Assembly: GCA_002319075.1 (NCBI GenBank)
Contig: NVQB01000001.1
Location: 1,364,001-1,428,000 of the forward strand
DNA: 64,000 nt
Direction of reading: 5' to 3'
DNA from: Sphingobacteriaceae bacterium
GTDB taxonomy: Bacteria > Bacteroidota > Bacteroidia > B-17B0 > Aurantibacillaceae
The notes under the pieces were generated by a model. It did no database searches. It saw only the letters and a list, made by a program, of their open reading frames with translations, and had not been told where the DNA came from. Of the stretch, positions 60,201 to 64,000 are shown in pieces; positions within the stretch are counted from its first letter, which is position 1, and every line of letters starts with the position of its first letter. Position numbers and translations under genes: made by a program.

Positions 60201-62995
60201 GAAAAACAAGTAATACTTGAAGAATTTACGGTTACACTCATTTGAGTGGGCTGCAATATAGTACCAATAGCCGACGCTGTACAACTGCGTGAATCCACCA
60301 CATGAAAAGTGTAAGTTCCTGCACCCTGACCAGTTAACGGGTTGGCTGAATTGGTACCAGATAAGCTGGAAAAATAGGTTGTATACGGTCCTGTTCCCCC
60401 GTTGCCAGTATTTCCATTTAAGGCCCCGTTAGTTCCGGAAAAACAGCTTACTGATGTAGTTAAAACGCTTGGTTGCAGCAAAGCTGGTTGTGCAAGAGCT
60501 ATAGAAATAGTTTGAGAACATAAAGAGTTATCTCTTATGATAAGAGAATAGTTAGCGGCACATAAATTATTATACGGAGGAGCATTCGTATTTGAGGTTA
60601 CGCTGACTAGAGTGTATGAATATGGTGGTATACCACCTGAAGGCGTAGCTGTAATAACTCCGTTACAAGGAGCATTACCCACGTTACAAGTTAAACTTGT
60701 CGATACAACATTCGGCGTCACCCCGGCCGGTTCTTGAATAAGAACTGTCGTGGTTTTAACGCATGAAGCCGCATCTGAAACGGCAACTGTATAAAGTCCT
60801 TGAGCTAAACCATTAACTACTGAGCTGGTAGGCAGTGAGGGTGTCCAGACGTAAGAATAAGATGCACTATTTCCACCTGTTGCTGTAACTGTTGCCCCAC
60901 CATTGTTTGCGCCAAAACAGGTAATGCTTCTGGAAATCGCGCTTACGCTAAATGTGGGCGGTTGTGTGATCGCAAAAGTAGCCGGTGTTGGTGAACAGGT
61001 ATATCCATCGGTAATATAGGCAGTATAAGTACCCGCGCAAAGATTTGAAATTGAAGTAGCTGATCCCGTTGAAATTGTGTTTGAACTCGAAGGACCGACC
61101 CATACAATGTTGTAAGACCCTTGTCCCCCTTGCACTGTTAAAGAGGCTACGCCGGTGCATGAACCGCTGCAAACAACATTTGTTTTAGATGTTGTATAGG
61201 TTATAGGAGTAGACTCTGTGATAGTATAATTAGCTGTAAGTGAACAGGAGTTTTGGTCGGTTACGGTAACCGTAATCGGCCCATTGCTAAGTCCGGTTAC
61301 TACAGAAGTGTTTCCAGCTGCTGGGTTCCAAACGTAAGTGTAAAGAGTAGTTCCTCCAGAAGCAAGGATAGACGCTATACCTGTTGATCCACCATTACAA
61401 AAAACATTTGTTTGGCTTGTAGTCGCAATAAGCGAACTAGGTTCTGTAATATTAGCACTAACAGTAATTGAACAACTCTTGGCATCCGTAATAGTAGCCG
61501 TAATAGGTCCGGGGCAAAGACTTCCTGAATTTACAGCTACACCAGAACTCGTTGTATTTATAAGACCATTGCTAAAAGAAACAGTGTAATTTGTATTGGC
61601 ACCTTGACTAGGGGTTATTGCCAGTGTTCCATTGCACGCATTTTTACACAATACATTGGTTGCAACCGAGCTACTCAGTATCGCGGTAGGCGATGCGAAT
61701 AAAGTACTATGCACAACCGCGCAAAGGTTATTATCCACAACTGTAATGGAAAGTATACCAGCGCATAAGTTTGTCATTGAAAGGCCACCTGAACTTGACG
61801 TTGTGTAAACACTTCCAGTTGGTGGACTTACGGTGAAATTATAAGGTGAACTGCCACCAACAAAAGCAAGGTTAACTGACCCAGTACAAGCACCATTACA
61901 GGCGATAGTTCTTGTTGAAAGAGTTACCGGAGTTATACTTGGTTTAATAACGGAAGCACTAATGTCGTCCAGATAAGCACCTGTTTGGTCCTGAACGATA
62001 ATATTATATGCAGTAGTACAACTACAAACACTTGAGATTGTATAAGTGCCTGGGCTAACATTGGTGAGACTGCCAAGTGCCGAACAGGTCCCTGTGGAGG
62101 GAATATCAACGTTGTAAGCGGTTATAGTCTGAGGATAATACGGCGCAAAACATGAAAATGGTGGTAATGTAATTATGATGCTACCATCACAACCTGGCGA
62201 GCAACTTGGACGAACAACAGTGGGAGTAGTTAAACACAGAGCATTTGTTTGACTGCCACTATATTTTCCTGAAGATACAGAGATTGTGCTGTTAAGATCA
62301 CTTGAGCTAATAGGTACTTTATTCAGATATGAATTTCCAACCTGCATGTTGGAGTTCTTACTGATGTCTAAAATTTTTGAAATTCTTAATATAGCCCTGT
62401 TGAAATTAAGGGCGCTACTATTTTGGATCGAAAGCTTTCCTGCCTGCAAAATAGAATTACGGAATTCTATACCTGCATTATTAATAGTGATTGTGTTTGA
62501 CTCCTGTAATTTCAAGTTACCGATCATCCACTGCCCACCCGTAACATTGACATTATTGTTTAACCGAGCAGTACCCAAACTGATAACTCCTATGTTAGAA
62601 CTATTTGTTCCTAAACCAGTGAACTCAAAAGTAACTGTTGAATTAAAGTTTTCAAAAAGGTTCACAAAACTTTTGGAAATTACAAGCTTTGCCTGCAAGC
62701 CAGTTTTTTTGAATGTAAGCGAATTTTCAGATTCTATAAAAATACTTTGAACAGAAAATGTAGAATTCACGTAAACTTCCGTAATTCCAATTCCAACTGA
62801 ATTGTCAAAAACCAAATGACTCGTCGAATCCGGTAGTGTGCTAGAAGATGGCCCCCCCGAAGTTAAGCTCCAATGTGTAGGGTCATTAAAATTACCGCTT
62901 CCGCCAACCCAATAAAGAGTCTGTGCTCTTAGTGTGGTAAGAGCAAGGAAACTAAGTAATACTACAATAAAACGTCTGTTTTTTCTCAAGCGCAT
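54263..62995 (-). CDS. Giant SprB-repeat surface adhesin with gliding-motility C-terminal domain
   Basis: A 2910-residue secreted protein. A signal peptide (about 1-25) leads into YWVGGSGNFNDPTHWS and a strand-rich region to about residue 255. From about 255 to 2655 come some 30 SprB-type repeats of about 80 residues, each with C-N/F at the start, a GG-Y-Y-W core and a G-Y-xx-V-D-xxxC end, the first degenerate. Ig/PKD-like domains follow, and the last ~90 residues are the type B sorting domain (FTPNGDGKNDTW, VDIFNRWG, PVGTYYYVIKL). Likely a long, disulfide-bonded fibre on the cell surface, for adhesion or gliding, exported by type IX secretion with the PorP protein. The adjacent Cys-rich pattern suggests inter-repeat disulfides. 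Confidence 0.9.
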   Translation of the reverse strand: MRLRKNRRFIVVLLSFLALTTLRAQTLYWVGGSGNFNDPTHWSLTSGGPSSSTLPDSTSHLVFDNSVGIGITEVYVNSTFSVQSIFIESENSLTFKKTGLQAKLVISKSFVNLFENFNSTVTFEFTGLGTNSSNIGVISLGTARLNNNVNVTGGQWMIGNLKLQESNTITINNAGIEFRNSILQAGKLSIQNSSALNFNRAILRISKILDISKNSNMQVGNSYLNKVPISSSDLNSTISVSSGKYSGSQTNALCLTTPTVVRPSCSPGCDGSIIITLPPFSCFAPYYPQTITAYNVDIPSTGTCSALGSLTNVSPGTYTISSVCSCTTAYNIIVQDQTGAYLDDISASVIKPSITPVTLSTRTIACNGACTGSVNLAFVGGSSPYNFTVSPPTGSVYTTSSSGGLSMTNLCAGILSITVVDNNLCAVVHSTLFASPTAILSSSVATNVLCKNACNGTLAITPSQGANTNYTVSFSNGLINTTSSGVAVNSGSLCPGPITATITDAKSCSITVSANITEPSSLIATTSQTNVFCNGGSTGIASILASGGTTLYTYVWNPAAGNTSVVTGLSNGPITVTVTDQNSCSLTANYTITESTPITYTTSKTNVVCSGSCTGVASLTVQGGQGSYNIVWVGPSSSNTISTGSATSISNLCAGTYTAYITDGYTCSPTPATFAITQPPTFSVSAISRSITCFGANNGGATVTATGGNSASYSYVWTPSLPTSSVVNGLAQGLYTVAVSDAASCVKTTTVLIQEPAGVTPNVVSTSLTCNVGNAPCNGVITATPSGGIPPYSYTLVSVTSNTNAPPYNNLCAANYSLIIRDNSLCSQTISIALAQPALLQPSVLTTSVSCFSGTNGALNGNTGNGGTGPYTTYFSSLSGTNSANPLTGQGAGTYTFHVVDSRSCTASAIGTILQPTQMSVTVNSSSITCFSVCNGSLSSTVSGGVGPYTYAWTNSLNVVVSTAATASALCNGSYTLTVLDNNLCTRTVVASVTSPPPITSTISTTPVTCFGASTGSATVIAGGGVGSFTFSFNSAPTVSNTTGILVGQPTGTYIATVTDNNSCVHTKTFSIATPAALAANLTGAGSCVVCSGSTTLTPSFGTAGYTYSWTSSLGGPLPTTPTLSGLCPGTYTGTVTDSKGCFVVRTITLTQIVSVTVVPSGQSILCNGAATGSAAVSASGGSGSYTYSWSTSPTQTNSSVTGVVAGTYTVRVTDTSTPACSHTAAVVLTQPNLVTITIPPPTSLSVTCYGFTNAAITATVTGGTPGTNPNPPYTYTWSPNSINSSTNSVTGLAAGPYTLTVRDFYGCSMSKTMTVTQPTIINIGVAKSNPTVCASTGANGSFTVIASAGQGGPYGYTLTPPGTANTTGLFTGLAGGSYSIQVKDGPGCVNSTVTSLVPPSAPNFVIATTSVACYGYSTGVISATASGVSATSFVFAWTPAVTNVTTTTTTTRATSLVAGQLYIISATDNNGCTNSQTVMLNQPLPLAPNATVTNLSCFNAPTGSIVVAPSGGTPAYSYTWLPPGLTGSNTATVTALAAGVYTLNLSDTHTCTTPFTFTVTQPAAIVLTGTTTNLTCYSVCAGAITASASGGAGFINYSWAPAAGSSSVISNLCATTGTTPIIYTVTAVDANTCSATKTFSLTQPTPITSSINVLSATCSNSCNAIATQTASGGTPGYSYSWSSSSVTTSSLGSLCAGVYTAYVSDANSCVTEKQFIVSAPLSLSVTLIPSNPLCNASCDGSITTVISNAQGSVTYSWSPSGIGQNPTGLCATFTPSSTYTLLAIDGNSCEVTAVTTLTNPPALIASVNFTNPLCSTLSYTSTDGSASAIATNAFGALSYTWLPTGSPTKTTQTISGLGAGTYSLFISDANSCQASTSFTLNNAPTFSVNTIITPASCSQSNGAVTAIASGGTPGTLTPYTYSWTGSANTTSVLTGIFAGVYTLTVNDSHACTATLGVALSNQNGPSTMPLITNSITCNAQCTGAASVDVSNVVGGTGPYTATWTAPSSANVALTNLCAGSYIAQITDATGCIGFTTAVISEPPPIVATPSISLPICPGICNGSISVDVTGGITPYVYSWMGTSSTNSAVTGLCAGDYTFVVEYNGVCTDTTRLNLPDQSSLTIAPSVTNVVCFGASTGKIDLTITGGTPPYSAGWNNSSTGYPLVNISAGSYTAIITDNNGCSNVATASVTQGAQIISTAAITSPSCGLCNGTASVTASGGVGPFTYNWSTSATGSIITNVCAGIYQVTATDNLSCSQTNTVIVNNSNGITGETTNVQNIPCSGSCIGAATVTPIGGTAPISFSWINPVSTNSVISGLCPGTYYVQMSDAQSCIRIASVTIDPQITLTVSPFVYLPFCAQPNGSISITVAGGTPTYNIVWNPPAGSSTSITGLDAGVYSYTVTESGPNACSVSNTINLSNTNAPVLQATQSNINCFNACTGSISTSASGTNTPITFLWSNASTSSVVTNLCKGPITLTVTDFGGCKTIQSFTVTENPLLQLGIPNLHNSTCFGDCNGSVNLIPNGGVAPYTYSWSLANANANPITSLCDGVYSGTVTDSKGCSVASPSYTIISASALSLTANTFSSSCSAVADGSITLTVGGGQPNYTFIWNGPSSFTSAAQNINNIYSGSYSVNVLDNLGCSKSTVLEIVPSLSVSSNAGEDKIICPLTGTVLLQATSSGGSTSYRWYAAEDLQKTFVLGTGDTYLVKNLQERHDFVLLATSAVASCYSEDQVSVGVFDNPPVDAGRDQMIPIYSTVTIGGRPSSFSAVSLTWSPALYLDDSTISNPVASNTIGITYTLTVTDGNGCMASDTVQVNLYPELNITSGFTPNGDGKNDTWIIDYIDQFPATTVDIFNRWGDSVFSSTGYITPFDGKYKGAELPVGTYYYVIKLNHPGYPKPITGPLTIFR

Positions 62996-63125
62996 AAAAA
63001 ATTAACCTCTTTAACGTAAATCAATGTTAAAAAGTTACTAAGATACGACAATTTAATTGGATATTTATAAGCTGTAAGGCTTCAGCCAGAAAATGGAACA
63101 CCTAAATATTTAGATTTTCAAAGTT

Positions 63126-63686
63126 ATGAACAAAAAAGAGTTAAATAGTTGGACTCAACTAAGTCAGGAAAAAAAATACGAAAATCCCTGGATTAGTTTG
63201 ACTGAGCACCAGGTTTTAAATCCTTCCGGCAATCCTGGTATCTACGGGGTTGTGAGCTTCAAAAACCTGGCTATTGGAGTCTTAGCCCTTGACGATCAGC
63301 ATAATACATGGTTAGTGGGACAGTGGCGCTATCCTCTGAAAGCTTATAGCTGGGAAATTCCTGAAGGTGGCGGTCCTCTGGGAATAGACCCTTTGGATTC
63401 TGCAAAACGGGAGTTGAAAGAGGAAACTGGCTTAATTGCGGCAAAATATACGGTTATTGGAAAAATTCACACCAGTAATTCAGTATGCGACGAATCGGGC
63501 ATTCTCTATTTGGCTCAGGACTTAACTTTTTCGGAAGCTGAACCAGAAGAAAGCGAAGATTTACAAGTCAAAAAAATGCCTTTTTCAGAGGCTTATCAAA
63601 TGGTAATGGATGGGAAGATCACAGATTCATTAAGTATGGTGGCTATTTTAAAAGTGAAAGTGTTAATGGATTCGGGTAAACTATGA
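63126..63686 (+). CDS. Nudix hydrolase
   Basis: A 186-residue hydrolase, probably of ADP-ribose or another nucleoside diphosphate sugar. The Nudix box lies at about 81-102 (GGGPLGIDPLDSAKRELKEETGL), with the metal-binding REL-EE at 95-100. The fold starts GVVSFKNLAIGVLALDDQ and WLVGQWRYPLKAYSWEIPEG, as in the ADP-ribose pyrophosphatase group. It stands alone, divergent from the adhesin gene. Confidence 0.9.
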   Translation: MNKKELNSWTQLSQEKKYENPWISLTEHQVLNPSGNPGIYGVVSFKNLAIGVLALDDQHNTWLVGQWRYPLKAYSWEIPEGGGPLGIDPLDSAKRELKEETGLIAAKYTVIGKIHTSNSVCDESGILYLAQDLTFSEAEPEESEDLQVKKMPFSEAYQMVMDGKITDSLSMVAILKVKVLMDSGKL

Positions 63687-63828
63687 ACGTTGTTTAAAAA
63701 AATGGATTAAGTTTTAAATCACAAAATTCTATCTATGCAAATCCCTTAGATGGTTATTTTCTCAGCACTTCTACATAAATAATTATCTTTACGTTCTTCA
63801 ATTAAAAAAATTTACGCCAAACAGAAAC

Positions 63829-64000
63829 ATGAAAGCACTTGTTCAGAATTTTACAAATCAATTAAAGGAAGCAAAAGCTATTGCAGAGAAGGCCGTTATT
63901 TCGGAAAGTAAGAATATCAAAAACATTGTAATTACAGGTCTTGGCGGTTCAGGAATTGGCGGAACAATTATTTCAGAACTTATCTCTGATTCTTGTACTG
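63829..64000 (+). CDS. Bifunctional phosphoglucose/phosphomannose isomerase (3' end outside window)
   Basis: The first 57 residues are present, starting at ATG 63829: MKALVQNFTNQLKEAKAIA, then NIVITGLGGSGIGGTIISEL. GLGGSGIGG is the SIS-domain sugar-phosphate binding loop of the archaeal/Bacteroidota bifunctional isomerase. It interconverts glucose 6-phosphate or mannose 6-phosphate with fructose 6-phosphate. The gene runs off the right edge, so the isomerase domain and catalytic residues cannot be checked. Confidence 0.8.
   Translation, partial: MKALVQNFTNQLKEAKAIAEKAVISESKNIKNIVITGLGGSGIGGTIISELISDSCT

Noticed and set aside
62286-62750. Long forward ORF (154 residues) opposite the adhesin gene
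   Set aside because: Antisense shadow of the strongly patterned repeat gene; no family features.

Overview
The window is a stretch of chromosome from a Bacteroidota bacterium, probably a free-living aerobe of the Flavobacteriales/Sphingobacteriales type. The support is: low-GC DNA with A-rich leaders; an alternative complex III plus cytochrome oxidase operon in the Bacteroidota gene order; a PorP/SprF protein beside a giant SprB-repeat protein with a gliding-motility-type C-terminal domain (type IX secretion, T9SS); a tmRNA encoding the tag GEDNSYAMAA; and a RhaE/RhaW fusion. I cannot place it to genus.

Layout. (1) 1-4443, + strand: a compact uronate/pectin operon (KDG kinase, KDPG aldolase, hexuronate-type MFS carrier, KdgF cupin, HAD phosphatase, DUF2721 membrane protein) with mostly 4-bp overlaps. 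(2) 4471-9240: an AT-rich accessory island that looks like anti-phage defence: an AvcD-type dCTP deaminase with a 66-residue partner on the - strand, a 600-bp AT-rich gap, then a caspase-like protease and a DUF2806 protein on the + strand. (3) 9382-18424, - strand: a complete L-rhamnose operon (rhaT, rhaEW, rhaM, rhaI, FGGY kinase) that runs directly into lutABC, so L-lactate made by the aldolase/dehydrogenase can be oxidised to pyruvate. (4) 18702-29680: an aldo/keto reductase and MFS pair, a GH28 pectinase with a CBM9-like/PKD protein, a KAS III enzyme, a B12-dependent ribonucleotide reductase and a secreted pectinesterase. Regions 1, 3 and 4 together cover cleavage of pectin outside the cell and use of both galacturonate-derived and rhamnose-derived products. 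No SusC/SusD pair lies in the window.

(5) 29.7-31.5 kb: two unusual intergenic repeat arrays flanking ssrA (tmRNA) and a small secreted protein. (6) 31.5-41.4 kb: housekeeping and single genes: the TIGR03915/TIGR03916 radical-SAM pair, a HisKA_2 sensor kinase, an S41 protease, a saccharopine/alanine dehydrogenase-like enzyme, bestrophin, beta-carbonic anhydrase, and a CDGSH/SDR pair. (7) 41.5-53.1 kb, - strand: the respiratory operon actABCDEF-coxBA, with a promoter-like box and a strong terminator. (8) 53.3-63.0 kb: porP/sprF and the 2910-residue SprB-repeat surface protein. (9) A Nudix hydrolase, and the start of a phosphoglucose/phosphomannose isomerase cut by the right edge.

The best candidates for something undescribed are the caspase + DUF2806 pair, the small partners and non-coding gap around the dCTP deaminase, and the hairpin-bearing repeat arrays. 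All functional statements are from reading the sequence and family knowledge; no searches were run.
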